Assembly: GCA_046152935.1 (NCBI GenBank)
Contig: JBJXGB010000103.1
Span: 1 to 64,000, forward strand
Direction: 5' to 3'
Length of the DNA stretch: 64,000 bases
From: CAZMFZ01 sp046152935
GTDB lineage: Bacteria; Bacteroidota; Bacteroidia; Cytophagales; UBA9547
Below, one piece after another: positions 1 to 9,150 of this stretch. The notes beneath the pieces are model-generated. The model was given only the letters and a program-made list of their open reading frames with translations, was not told the origin of the DNA and made no database searches. The position numbers were made by a program, and so were the translations under genes. Numbering within the stretch: position 1 is the stretch's first letter; each line of letters starts with the position of its first letter.

Positions 1-2238
1 CGATTTGACGATTTACCAGTTGTAAAAGTAGCAACTGATGGTAGCTTTGTTTGTGCGGGGCAAGTGATTTCACTTTCGGGTTCGGTCTTAAACCACAATG
101 GTGGAATATGGAGAACGATTGCAAATAGCAACGCTTATCTTGGAAATGGATTTATCAAACCAAACACAACTACTTTAGGATCCGTTACTTACAATATGTC
201 TGCACAAGATGCAAACCAAACTAATTTGAGATTTGTACTTACTTCGCTGCAAAACAATAATTGTGCACCAGTATCAGACACGGCTACGATCAACTTGTTT
301 GCTAGGCCAACTGCTAATGCTGGTTCTCCTTCTATTTGTACTACAAGTGGCATTCAATTGGCTGGAACAGCTACAAATACATCGCAAACAGTATGGACAA
401 CTTCTGGCACAGGCGTATTCTCACCAAGTATCTTTGCAAGCAATGCAGTATACATTCCTAGCAATGATGATTTGAATAATCCTACTGGCACTACACTCAA
501 ATTCACAGCTCAGGGCCAAGGAACATGTGATGAAATATCAAGCAGCATATTGTTGCCACTGGTGTCAAATCCGCTTCCGGTAGCCAATGCTGGCCAAGAT
601 CAGATAATATGTGGTGGCAACCCATTCAGATTAAATGTAGTAAATTTACAGTCTAGTAATTCTTACCAGTGGTTTGAACCTAGCGTTGTTGGAATAAATA
701 CCATCCTATCTCCTATAGGCAATAGTGAGGCTGCTGTCACTGTAAACCTAGCTGGTATTGATTATTACCCTTATATATTGAGCGTAGTCGATAACAATAG
801 TGGTTGTGTAAATGTAGATACGATCAAATTGAGGTCTCTCATATTGCCACCACTTGATATGCCTCAACAGGTGTGCTATGCCGATCAGCTCACTTTAAGC
901 GTAGGAGCATCATTTACCAAACGAGAGGGCAAATTCCAATGGTATCGCGATGGAGCCATTCAAGGCAATGAAATCGACCCTGAAAGAATAGAAGTGAATT
1001 TGGAAAAAGGTCAGTTTGCAGGTTATACATTAGAGTACACGGAAGACGGCACTATTTGTAGCATCTTAGATACTACGGTTGTCAGACCACTGCCTATATT
1101 GAGTTCCATAGGGAAAGTAGTCTGCCAAAACGATATATTCTCTGTCACACCAATAGTGGTGACGATTGAAGGTGTTAACACAAACTCTTATACCTATAAA
1201 TGGAATCTACCTTACAATTATGCAAACAATGTTGAGCGCTTTACTTTGGAGGCAGATACATTCTTGATGAAATTAAGGACCTTATCCGACATTGCGATTA
1301 CGAGAGATTCAGCCAAATATCTGGTACAAGTGACTGATCCAGCTATATCGCCAATTGGCTGTCTAGTGTATGATACTTTGAGAGTAAAAACGCATCCTGT
1401 GCCTTTGATAAGAGTTCCAGATGTGAACGCTTGTATTGGCGATGTAGTAACGCTAGATGCAACACCCTCAAATTTACGATCGCCTATCACTATCACATCA
1501 CGCCCAAGCAATGTATCTACGGTTTTCAACGCATCGTATAGTTGGAATTACCAAGGATTGTTGCTAACCGATACATCTCAAGTATATAAATCAAAAATAC
1601 GAATACCTGGCGTGAGCACTTTAGCAGGATTTTACGAAGTAACATTTAGAATAGGAGAATGTGTAAGAAGAGACTCGTCAATCGTACTATTCAACGACAA
1701 GCCAGTAGTACAAAATGCTTTTGATGTACCCTATTGTATCGATGATCGAAAAGATGGCAAAGGAATTGAATTAGATGCTGGTGCGATTGAAAGTAATCCT
1801 CTCAAATATTTATGGCTGGCTTCTGGCAACACAAGTCAAAAAGAAATCGTATTTGATACTTTAAAATACTACGTAAGAATATCTAATTTGGTTGGCTGCT
1901 CTTATATTGATAGTATCTTGGTGCGACCATCGTGCGACCCAAGGGTATATTTCCCAGAAGGGCTGATCCCAGATGGGGAAAATAAGGAAAATAGGTACTT
2001 TACGATCTTTGGCAAATACTTTGATAATGTCGAATTGTCGGTGTTCAACAGATGGGGCGAGATTGTGTTCTATTCTACAGATAAAGATTTTATTATGAAT
2101 AACGGATGGGATGGCAACTTTGGCGGAAGTAAACTTCCGACAGGCGTTTATCCTTATACATTCAAATATTATGGTTTGTATAAAGAACAGGGTGGTAAGC
2201 AATTTGAAAAACGAGGGTCTGTCACCATTATCAGATAG
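1..2238 (+). CDS. Large secreted surface protein with type IX secretion (CHU_C) C-terminal domain, 5' partial
   Basis: The frame is open to the first base, so the true start lies outside the window. The visible 745 codons hold a chain of beta-rich Ig/PKD-like modules, each opening with a short Cys-containing strand (ICTTSGIQL, ICGGNPFRL, VCYADQLTL, VCQNDIFSV, ACIGDVVTL). From about 1945 to the stop lies a gliding-motility-associated C-terminal domain, recognisable by VYFPEGLIPDG, FNRWGEIVF and NGWDGNFGG. In this family that domain directs export through the type IX secretion system and attachment at the cell surface. The role is inferred to be an adhesin-like or matrix protein; no catalytic domain is visible in the part present. 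A strong terminator follows directly after the stop. Confidence 0.85.
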   Translation, partial: RFDDLPVVKVATDGSFVCAGQVISLSGSVLNHNGGIWRTIANSNAYLGNGFIKPNTTTLGSVTYNMSAQDANQTNLRFVLTSLQNNNCAPVSDTATINLFARPTANAGSPSICTTSGIQLAGTATNTSQTVWTTSGTGVFSPSIFASNAVYIPSNDDLNNPTGTTLKFTAQGQGTCDEISSSILLPLVSNPLPVANAGQDQIICGGNPFRLNVVNLQSSNSYQWFEPSVVGINTILSPIGNSEAAVTVNLAGIDYYPYILSVVDNNSGCVNVDTIKLRSLILPPLDMPQQVCYADQLTLSVGASFTKREGKFQWYRDGAIQGNEIDPERIEVNLEKGQFAGYTLEYTEDGTICSILDTTVVRPLPILSSIGKVVCQNDIFSVTPIVVTIEGVNTNSYTYKWNLPYNYANNVERFTLEADTFLMKLRTLSDIAITRDSAKYLVQVTDPAISPIGCLVYDTLRVKTHPVPLIRVPDVNACIGDVVTLDATPSNLRSPITITSRPSNVSTVFNASYSWNYQGLLLTDTSQVYKSKIRIPGVSTLAGFYEVTFRIGECVRRDSSIVLFNDKPVVQNAFDVPYCIDDRKDGKGIELDAGAIESNPLKYLWLASGNTSQKEIVFDTLKYYVRISNLVGCSYIDSILVRPSCDPRVYFPEGLIPDGENKENRYFTIFGKYFDNVELSVFNRWGEIVFYSTDKDFIMNNGWDGNFGGSKLPTGVYPYTFKYYGLYKEQGGKQFEKRGSVTIIR

Positions 2239-2240
2239 TC

Positions 2241-2265
2241 AAAAAAGGGCGAAAGCCCTTTTTTG
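2241..2265 (+). terminator. Rho-independent terminator of the surface protein gene
   Basis: AAAAAAGGGC and GCCCTTTTTT form a perfect 10-bp stem around a GAAA tetraloop, starting three bases after the stop codon, with the T-run built into the right arm. Confidence 0.9.
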
Positions 2266-2307
2266 TTGCCCAAACATTTTTCTATTCCAATGGTTGAAAA
2301 TAACTTA

Positions 2308-2315
2308 TATATTTG
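2308..2315 (+). promoter_or_regulatory. Probable -7 box of the menB promoter
   Basis: TATATTTG matches the Bacteroidota -7 consensus TAnnTTTG and lies 22 bases before the menB start. No good TTTG -33 box is found 19 bases upstream, so this is a half-supported site. Confidence 0.35.
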
Positions 2316-2337
2316 AAGGTTAAAAAAAAGCATACTA

Positions 2338-3162
2338 ATGAAATCGGAATACAAGTGGATTACCATAAAAGAATACAAAGAAATTTTATTTACTGAATTT
2401 GAAGGGATAGCAAAAATAAGTATCAACAGACCCCAAGTTCACAATGCGTTCACACCATTGACGGTAAGCGAAATGATCGATGCCATGAATATTTGCAGAG
2501 ATCGAACTGATTTGGGGGTAGTAATACTCACTGGCGAAGGAGGCAAGGCATTTTGCAGTGGTGGCGACCAAAATGTGAGAGGCGAAGGCGGCTATATTGG
2601 AAATGATGGCGTGCCACGATTGAATGTTTTGGATTTTCAAAAACAAATAAGGTCGTTACCAAAGCCAGTCATAGCAATGGTAGCAGGCTGGGCAATAGGT
2701 GGTGGACACGTACTGCACGTAGTTTGCGATTTAACAATAGCAGCAGAAAATGCCAAATTTGGACAGACTGGACCTATTGTTGGTAGTTTTGATGGAGGCT
2801 TTGGAGCTTCATATTTGGCTAGAGTTGTCGGACAAAAAAAGGCAAGAGAAATATGGTTTCTTTGCGACCAATATGACGCCAAAGAGGCTTTGGATATGGG
2901 CTTGGTGAATAAAGTAGTGCCGCTAGACGAGCTGGAAAAAACTACTGTAAATTGGTGCAAAAAGATATTGGAAAAAAGCCCGCTGGCGTTGCGAATGCTA
3001 AAATCTTCATTCAATGCAGAATTAGACGGACAGGCTGGCATACAAGAATTGGCTGGTAATGCCACACTTCTATATTATCTTAGTGAAGAAGGCAAAGAGG
3101 GCAAAAAAGCATTTATTGAAAAAAGAAAGCCAGATTGGTCTAAATTTCCTAAGTTTCCATAA
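2338..3162 (+). CDS. menB: 1,4-dihydroxy-2-naphthoyl-CoA synthase
   Basis: This 274-residue crotonase-fold enzyme closes the second ring of the menaquinone head group, converting o-succinylbenzoyl-CoA to 1,4-dihydroxy-2-naphthoyl-CoA in the cytoplasm. The oxyanion-hole segments are visible as FCSGGDQNVRGEGG and GWAIGGGH, followed by the MenB-specific QTGPIVGSFDGG and KAREIWFLCDQYDA. Glycine in QTG, where another MenB class has Asp, points to the bicarbonate-dependent class. Length is normal for the family. The gene stands alone between terminators and promoters rather than in a men operon. An ATG start immediately follows the -7 box, leaving a very short leader. Menaquinone is the usual respiratory quinone of Bacteroidota. 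Confidence 0.95.
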   Translation: MKSEYKWITIKEYKEILFTEFEGIAKISINRPQVHNAFTPLTVSEMIDAMNICRDRTDLGVVILTGEGGKAFCSGGDQNVRGEGGYIGNDGVPRLNVLDFQKQIRSLPKPVIAMVAGWAIGGGHVLHVVCDLTIAAENAKFGQTGPIVGSFDGGFGASYLARVVGQKKAREIWFLCDQYDAKEALDMGLVNKVVPLDELEKTTVNWCKKILEKSPLALRMLKSSFNAELDGQAGIQELAGNATLLYYLSEEGKEGKKAFIEKRKPDWSKFPKFP

Positions 3163-3241
3163 TTGACAAGTGCGTTTAAAAATTATAATTCTGGGTAGAT
3201 ACTGAGATCATAAAGAATTTAGAATAATCTTGATCTTATTA

Positions 3242-3272
3242 TTTGCTTAGAATTTTAATCAATCTATTTTTG
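3242..3272 (+). promoter_or_regulatory. Bacteroidota-type promoter of sucD
   Basis: TTTG (3242-3245), a 19-base spacer and TATTTTTG (3265-3272) match the Bacteroidota -33/-7 consensus TTTG-N19-TAnnTTTG. Transcription would start near 3280, about 40 bases before the sucD ATG. Confidence 0.65.
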
Positions 3273-3318
3273 CACTCAATCATTTTTAGTAAAGACCTAA
3301 AATCCACGCACATATACA

Positions 3319-4197
3319 ATGAGTGTACTTGTAAATAAAAATTCAAAAGTAATTGTTCAAGGCTTTACTGGCTCTGAAGGTTCGTTTCATGCGCAACAAA
3401 TGATCGAATACGGTACAAATGTAGTTGGTGGCGTTACTCCAGGCAAAGGTGGCAGCAGTCACTTGGATAGACCAGTGTTCAATACTGTTGAAGAAGCTGT
3501 AAAGGTGGCTGGAGCCAATGTTTCTATCATTTTCGTGCCTCCTGCTTTTGCAGCCGATGCCATAATGGAAGCAACAGATGGCGGCATAAAAGTAATTATT
3601 TGTATTACTGAAGGCATACCTGTAAATGATATGATTTACGCCAAAGCCTATGTAAAAAGCAAAGGAGATGTGACATTGATAGGGCCAAACTGCCCAGGTG
3701 TAATCACTGCAGGTGAGGCCAAAGTTGGTATTATGCCTGGATTCATTTTCAAACCAGGCAGAATTGGTATCGTTTCAAAATCTGGAACACTTACCTACGA
3801 AGCTGCCGATCAAATAGTGAAGGCTGGTTTGGGAATATCGACTGCCATTGGCATTGGTGGCGACCCGATAATTGGTACACCTACCAAAGATGCTGTTGAA
3901 TTGTTGATGAACGACCCTGAAACAGATGCCATAGTGATGATTGGCGAAATTGGGGGTAGCTACGAAGCCGATGCAGCCCGTTGGATCAAAGCAACTGGAA
4001 ACAAAAAACCTGTGGTTGGATTTATTGCAGGGCAAACAGCACCAAAAGGCCGTAGAATGGGGCATGCTGGTGCCATCGTGGGCGGAGCAGATGATACAGC
4101 AGAAGCAAAAATAAAAATAATGAAAGAGTGTGGGCTATTTGTGTCTATTTCACCAGCCGAAATTGGTGATACATTGGTAAAAGCACTTGCGAAATAG
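3319..4197 (+). CDS. sucD: Succinyl-CoA synthetase (ligase) alpha subunit
   Basis: The alpha subunit of the citric-acid-cycle enzyme that interconverts succinyl-CoA and succinate with ATP or GTP. At 292 residues it has the normal length. The N-terminal CoA-binding Rossmann fold shows VQGFTGSEGSFHAQQM and GGVTPGKGG; GPNCPGVI and SKSGTLTYEA are family signatures, and the phosphorylated histidine is His249 in MGHAGAIVGG. The beta subunit (sucC) is not adjacent, so the two subunits are encoded apart, as is common in this phylum. A consensus promoter lies upstream and a terminator downstream, so the gene is monocistronic. Confidence 0.96.
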   Translation: MSVLVNKNSKVIVQGFTGSEGSFHAQQMIEYGTNVVGGVTPGKGGSSHLDRPVFNTVEEAVKVAGANVSIIFVPPAFAADAIMEATDGGIKVIICITEGIPVNDMIYAKAYVKSKGDVTLIGPNCPGVITAGEAKVGIMPGFIFKPGRIGIVSKSGTLTYEAADQIVKAGLGISTAIGIGGDPIIGTPTKDAVELLMNDPETDAIVMIGEIGGSYEADAARWIKATGNKKPVVGFIAGQTAPKGRRMGHAGAIVGGADDTAEAKIKIMKECGLFVSISPAEIGDTLVKALAK

Positions 4198-4215
4198 AAA
4201 GACGACTGAACAAAA

Positions 4216-4256
4216 GCAGAAAGCCAACTTTGCATAGGGTTGGTTTTCTGCTTTTT
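4216..4256 (+). terminator. Rho-independent terminator after sucD
   Basis: GCAGAAAGCCAAC (4216-4228) pairs with GTTGGTTTTCTGC (4239-4251) over 13 positions with one G-U, followed by TTTTT. It sits between convergent sucD and the dihydroorotase gene. Confidence 0.85.
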
Positions 4257-4314
4257 AAGGGTTTTGGCAAGAATAAAGGTATGTGCAGCATTTTGCTGTA
4301 GATCCATGACAAGA

Positions 4315-5646
4315 TCAAGCAAACCTCAACCTTTCGCCCATTTTCATTTCATTAAATTGGCCATCGTGGTAAGCTAAATGGCCTGATACAAAGGTATGAG
4401 TCACTTTTCCTTGAAATGTCTTGCCCTCAAATGGCGACCAGCCGCATTTGTACCAAATATTGCTTTTCTCAACTTGCCATTTCTGATCCAAATCGAGGAT
4501 CGATAAATCTGCCCAATAACCTTCCCTAACATAACCACGCTTTTCAATCCTAAATAATTCTGCAGGTTTGTGGCACATTTTATCAACTATTTTTTCTAAA
4601 GATATTTTGCCTTGTTGGTAAAAATCGAGCATCACATTCAAGCCGTGTTGCACCAAAGGCAAACCAGAAGGGGCTTTTGTATATATTTGCTGCTTTTCAT
4701 CCCAAGTGTGTGGTGCATGATCGGTCGCAATAATATCGAGGCGATCGTCTAGCAGAGCATCAAAAAGTGCTTTTTTATGTCTCTCTTCCTTTATTGCAGG
4801 ATTGCATTTTATTAAATTGCCCAAATTCTCATAATTTGAACTATCAAACCACAAATGGTGCACGCAAACCTCTGACGTAATTTTTTTATCTCTCAAAGGA
4901 ATTGAATTGGTAAAAAACTGCAACTCCTCCTCTGTAGATATATGTAAAATATGAAGCCTAGTACCACATTTGGTGGCATAAGCTACGGCTTTGGTTGTCA
5001 TTTCGAAGCACGCTTCTACATTTCTGATTTCGGCATGAGCCGAGGCAGGAATATGATCGCCATATTTTGCCTTAAATATATCTAAATTGGCCTTTACAAG
5101 GTGGTCGTTTTCGGAGTGTATTGCTATAAGACATTGGCTTTCGCAAAACAATTTGGTAAGAGCTGCTGGCTCTTCTACCAACATGTCGCCAGTAGAACTT
5201 CCCATAAATATCTTGATCCCACACACTTCCTTTGGGTTGATTTTCAAGGCTAAATCGGCATTGCTGTTGGTAGTGCCCATGAAAAAAGAGTAATTTGCCA
5301 ACGATGTTTTTGACGCAATTGTATACTTTTCTTCTAAAAGCTCAAGCGAAGTAGCAGGAGGATTTGTGTTTGGCATTTCCATAAAACTAGTGACACCGCC
5401 TGCCACAGCCGCCCGCGATTCTGTAAAAATATTTGCCTTGTGTGTAAGGCCTGGTTCACGGAAATGTACTTGGTCGTCAATGATGCCAGGAAGCACATAC
5501 TTACCCTTTACATCAATCTCTATAGCATTGAATTTTGAAATATTTGAAGCAATTTTCTCAATAAATCCATCTTGAATTAGTATCTCTGCTTCCTTAATTT
5601 CCCCCTCATTTATTATCAAGGCATTTTTAAGTATCGTAGTTGCCAT
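4315..5646 (-). CDS. pyrC: Dihydroorotase (class I type)
   Basis: A 443-residue amidohydrolase-superfamily enzyme that cyclises carbamoyl-aspartate to dihydroorotate in pyrimidine synthesis. Visible signatures are LPGIIDDQVHFREPG (residues 52-66), the FMEMPNTNPP segment, IHILHIS-like HILHIST, and IATDHAPH with the catalytic Asp. In the first metal-binding motif the usual HxH is QVH (Gln59-Val60-His61); as far as I recall this variant is common in Bacteroidota dihydroorotases, so the gene is probably active. No other pyrimidine genes are nearby. An ATG start is used. The alternative of a related hydantoinase is less likely given the FREPG and NTNPP motifs. Confidence 0.92.
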   Translation of the reverse strand: MATTILKNALIINEGEIKEAEILIQDGFIEKIASNISKFNAIEIDVKGKYVLPGIIDDQVHFREPGLTHKANIFTESRAAVAGGVTSFMEMPNTNPPATSLELLEEKYTIASKTSLANYSFFMGTTNSNADLALKINPKEVCGIKIFMGSSTGDMLVEEPAALTKLFCESQCLIAIHSENDHLVKANLDIFKAKYGDHIPASAHAEIRNVEACFEMTTKAVAYATKCGTRLHILHISTEEELQFFTNSIPLRDKKITSEVCVHHLWFDSSNYENLGNLIKCNPAIKEERHKKALFDALLDDRLDIIATDHAPHTWDEKQQIYTKAPSGLPLVQHGLNVMLDFYQQGKISLEKIVDKMCHKPAELFRIEKRGYVREGYWADLSILDLDQKWQVEKSNIWYKCGWSPFEGKTFQGKVTHTFVSGHLAYHDGQFNEMKMGERLRFA

Positions 5647-5937
5647 GTTCTATTTGTTGTTAAAATCAATTATTGTTGATGATGACTTTTTATGCATTAA
5701 GATTGAAATATAACAGCAAAGAAAGCCAATTGGGTTGTTGTGCAATAATTTCATTGCCCTCCATCATTTAATCTAAAAATTACGTTGCAATTTAGATGCA
5801 AAAAACGATACATGTAGAGCATATTATTCATTACAACTGACAAATATTCGTTCAAAAAGGTATTTAGACAGGTTTTTTGAAAAAATTTATCTCTTCAACA
5901 TTCAAATTCGTATTTTAGCTGCCTCAATCGATTGATT

Positions 5938-6726
5938 ATGTTTAGAAATTTTCAGTTTACGCCTGTTGTGCGAGCTTTGTTGGTATTAAATCTGGCCGTA
6001 TTCATACTCGACAAATTTGTATTTTCGCTTACTCCCCTTTTCGGATTGAGGTACGTGCTTTCACAAAATTTTCATGTATTTCAGTTTTTTACTTATATGT
6101 TTTTACATGCTGATTTTGGGCATATTTTTTTCAATATGTTTGCACTATTCATGTTTGGGCCGATGCTGGAGCATTTTTGGGGGCCAAAAAAATTCTTGAT
6201 ATTCTATGTTGTCACAGGCGTGGGAGCTGGCTTTATCTACGCATTAATTACATTTTATCAAATGTACGATTTGCAAAATGCCATTTCAGTATATGCTGCA
6301 AATCCCAATCCAGATGCCTTTGTGATTTTTGTGAATAAATTTGGTTTTGGCAGCTACAGTTTTGTAAATGCTTTTGCAGAAAACCCAAAAGACTCTAGCT
6401 TTATTGTGAAAAGTATACAAATAGCCAACGATATATTTGCTTCAAAGTCAAACGTACCCCTAATTGGAGCTTCAGGGGCTGTTTTTGGGATATTGATGGC
6501 GTATGGAATGACATTTCCACAAACAGAACTATTTATATTTCCGTTGCCATTTCCAATAAAAGCGTGGGTTTATGTAACTGTTTATGGAATAATAGAGTTG
6601 TATTCAGGTGTAAAGGGAAGTGAGGGCGACAATGTTGCTCATTTTGCACACATTGGCGGTATGATTTTTGCTTTCATTATGATTAGAATGTGGCGAAAAA
6701 AGAACAATGGTTACGAGTATTATTGA
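5938..6726 (+). CDS. Rhomboid family intramembrane serine protease (first of two)
   Basis: A multi-pass membrane protease of 262 residues that cleaves transmembrane substrates inside the bilayer. The catalytic serine is Ser179 in LIGASGAVFG, and the catalytic histidine is His238 in AHFAHIGG; the HADFGHIFFNMFALF segment gives the oxyanion-side His/Asn. A hydrophilic insertion of about 70 residues (YDLQNAISVY to SKSNVPL) lies before the GASG helix. I chose the ATG at 5938; a TTG two codons upstream also opens the frame but has no advantage. A second rhomboid follows 48 bases downstream on the same strand, so the two are probably co-transcribed. Substrate unknown. Confidence 0.92.
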   Translation: MFRNFQFTPVVRALLVLNLAVFILDKFVFSLTPLFGLRYVLSQNFHVFQFFTYMFLHADFGHIFFNMFALFMFGPMLEHFWGPKKFLIFYVVTGVGAGFIYALITFYQMYDLQNAISVYAANPNPDAFVIFVNKFGFGSYSFVNAFAENPKDSSFIVKSIQIANDIFASKSNVPLIGASGAVFGILMAYGMTFPQTELFIFPLPFPIKAWVYVTVYGIIELYSGVKGSEGDNVAHFAHIGGMIFAFIMIRMWRKKNNGYEYY

Positions 6727-6774
6727 TTAGATTTAAACTGATTGGTTATTTAGACATTTGAATATAGCAACAAA

Positions 6775-7677
6775 ATGAGCAGCATATTTGACGATATTAA
6801 AAATTCCTTCAACAAAATAGGCAGTGGGCTGAATCAAATCATTCTCATAAATGTGATTGTATTTGTGGTGTTGGTGGTGCTAAATGTATTATTGACACTG
6901 ACTGGAAACAAAGGCATCTACGACCTTATTTCTTACCAATTTTTTATGCCTGCTCAATTTGAAAATTTTATCTACAAACCGTGGACACTATTTACATACT
7001 TTTTCACCCACGATACTGGCAATTTTTTTCATATTCTGTTCAATATGATTTTCTTATACTGGTTTGGCTCATTGATAAGTGAATTTTTGGGCAGCAAACG
7101 GCTAATAAACTTATATGTGTTGGGCGGAGTGGCTGGTGGTTTGGTGTACTTGGCAGCCTACAATTTTATACCATACTTTAGCGAAAGAGCAGCAAATACT
7201 GTTTTATTGGGAGCCTCTGGTAGCGTGTATGCTGTGGTAATTGGAGCTGCAGTGTTAATTCCAGATTATACCTTCTTCTTACTTTTTTTAGGACCTGTAA
7301 AAATAAAGTACATAGCAGGGTTTTACGCACTTTTATCGTTTGCGCAGACAGTTGGGCCAAACGCAGGAGGCAATGTTGCCCATTTGGGTGGTGCTCTGAT
7401 GGGTTTTATTTACATTTGGCAACTAAAAAAGGGAAATGATTGGGGCAAGCCCGTTAGTGCCATTTTTGGATTTGTAACTTCACTATTTAAGTCAAGTCCA
7501 AAAATGAAAGTGACGTATCGAAACCCTGAAAAGAAAACAACTTCAACAACTATTGAAGATGTGAGCCAAGCAGAGATTGATTCTATTTTAGACAAGATTT
7601 CAAAATATGGCTATGAAAAATTGACAAAAGAAGAGAAACAAAAGCTATTCAAAGCAAGCCAAAGCACCCATATTTAG
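6775..7677 (+). CDS. Rhomboid family intramembrane serine protease (second of two)
   Basis: A 300-residue paralogue-like rhomboid, 48 bases after the first. The N-terminal helix region is followed by HDTGNFFHILFNMIF, the catalytic serine Ser148 in LGASGSVYAV, and His203 in NVAHLGGALMGF. After the six-helix core it carries a C-terminal hydrophilic tail of about 80 residues with KKTTSTTIEDVSQAEID and a segment typical of Bacteroidota rhomboids (ILDKISKYGYEKLTKEEK), which resembles the short helical motif often seen at the end of such proteins. Both catalytic residues are present. It ends nine bases before the convergent IPT-domain gene, with no visible terminator between them. Confidence 0.92.
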   Translation: MSSIFDDIKNSFNKIGSGLNQIILINVIVFVVLVVLNVLLTLTGNKGIYDLISYQFFMPAQFENFIYKPWTLFTYFFTHDTGNFFHILFNMIFLYWFGSLISEFLGSKRLINLYVLGGVAGGLVYLAAYNFIPYFSERAANTVLLGASGSVYAVVIGAAVLIPDYTFFLLFLGPVKIKYIAGFYALLSFAQTVGPNAGGNVAHLGGALMGFIYIWQLKKGNDWGKPVSAIFGFVTSLFKSSPKMKVTYRNPEKKTTSTTIEDVSQAEIDSILDKISKYGYEKLTKEEKQKLFKASQSTHI

Positions 7678-7685
7678 GTCGAAAT

Positions 7686-9038
7686 TTATTGACTAAGAAA
7701 GACTTTTATTCTATCTACCCTGACATTATTTTGGGCGAAAATAAAGTAATTGCCACCGCTAAAAGAGAGAGGGATTTCCAAAATACCTTTTAAAACATGC
7801 TCTAATCTATAAATTTGCTTCCCTAAAATATCATTGATTATTAGCACATTATAATCATTCTTTAGGTATAATTTCAGCAAATCATTGCTCGCCCCTAGTA
7901 TCATTATTTGAGTGTCAGATTCATCAAAATAAATAGTATTTGAGCGAATGGAAGTGACAGTGTCGATCTGCAATGTGTCAGAAGATTGCAAGTTGCCGTT
8001 AGGTGAAATAATTGAAATTGTATTTGAGACGGCATCATTTGGCACCACAAATCGCAGGCTATTTACGGATAAAAAATTGATGCCAGTAGTGGTGATTTCG
8101 CCAATAACGATAGCATTGCTGGCATTTAGATTTGTACCAATTACGGTAATAAATTCTCCAATCTTGGCTTGAGTTGGAAAAAAAGTCGAAAATGTTGGTA
8201 TCGCAATTTGCTTTTGAAACCCAAATGCTTCGCTTTCTCCACGTTTTGTATACACTTTCACATCATTTTGGCCTAAACCTAAGAAGGGAACAATGACCTC
8301 ATATTTTTGAAGATTTATCTTTGAGATGGAACTTAATGACACCAAAGTATTGCCAAAGGTGATGCCAGTAATGGAGTCGATATTAGTGCCAGTAATGGTA
8401 ATAATAGCACCTTCGGTTGCTTCAATCGGTTGAATATCAACAATTTGAGGGATATTAAGCCCTGAAATTGAAAAAGGGAAAGCTGGTGTGAAATCATACT
8501 CGGTATTGATGACAACTGGATATGAGCCAATAATATTTGCGAAGGGAACTGTGATCGAAAACTCATTTTTGCCATTTATTAACACCATGGAGGACAAGTC
8601 TGCCATCGTATTTCCAAATTTCAGTGATATGATTGAATCTACATTTGAAGTAAAAATGGTGATTCGCTTGTCAATTTCTTGGTTTTGGGGTGAAATAGCT
8701 GTGATTGCAGGCCCTAAAATGGTAATTTCAAAAGAATTGCCAAGCAAAGTGCCAGTATTAAATGAAAGATTATAGACTCCGTGCTGAATATTGGCTGGAA
8801 TTTTCAGCAAAACCGTATTGTCACTTTCTTTGATAATTGAGGCTAAACTCAAGCTTCTTGCATTTAATTTTACTTGGGTGACCCCAGAAAGTTGGCTGCC
8901 AGCAACAGTTATTACCTGGCTCAATGACACCACTTTGGGCTCAACATTTGAGATAACTGGCTGGCTTTGTGCCAATTGACACATTAACACCAGCACCAGA
9001 AAACTAAGTATTTGAACTACATTATTTACTATTCGCAT
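7686..9038 (-). CDS. Secreted protein with four IPT/TIG domains and type A sorting domain
   Basis: This 450-residue protein starts with a signal peptide (MRIVNNVVQILSFLVLVLMC, then cleavage near QLAQSQ). It holds four IPT/TIG immunoglobulin-like repeats, each opening with a proline-led strand (PVISNVEPKVV, PAITAISPQNQ, PQIVDIQPIEA, PTFSTFFPTQA) and containing an ITITGTNI-like core. The last ~75 residues (from ILGASNDLLKLYL through VRVDRIKVFLSQ) look like a type A C-terminal sorting domain used by the type IX secretion system. Cell-surface or secreted location is therefore inferred. No enzyme domain is visible; ligand or role unknown. Confidence 0.8.
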   Translation of the reverse strand: MRIVNNVVQILSFLVLVLMCQLAQSQPVISNVEPKVVSLSQVITVAGSQLSGVTQVKLNARSLSLASIIKESDNTVLLKIPANIQHGVYNLSFNTGTLLGNSFEITILGPAITAISPQNQEIDKRITIFTSNVDSIISLKFGNTMADLSSMVLINGKNEFSITVPFANIIGSYPVVINTEYDFTPAFPFSISGLNIPQIVDIQPIEATEGAIITITGTNIDSITGITFGNTLVSLSSISKINLQKYEVIVPFLGLGQNDVKVYTKRGESEAFGFQKQIAIPTFSTFFPTQAKIGEFITVIGTNLNASNAIVIGEITTTGINFLSVNSLRFVVPNDAVSNTISIISPNGNLQSSDTLQIDTVTSIRSNTIYFDESDTQIMILGASNDLLKLYLKNDYNVLIINDILGKQIYRLEHVLKGILEIPLSFSGGNYFIFAQNNVRVDRIKVFLSQ

Positions 9039-9150
9039 AAAAAAGCAATTAAAATTTCAACTTCGGGATTCACCTATTAATAAACCTATTAAAAAAATAT
9101 CGAAAAAACAGATTTTACCTCAGATAAATATGATCGAATATATACTATTT

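Noticed and set aside
1218..1529. Minus-strand frame inside the surface protein gene and many similar frames
   Set aside because: They are antisense to strong coding genes, have odd composition and no family signatures.
5932..5937. TTG start two codons before the first rhomboid
   Set aside because: The ATG at 5938 is simpler and sufficient.
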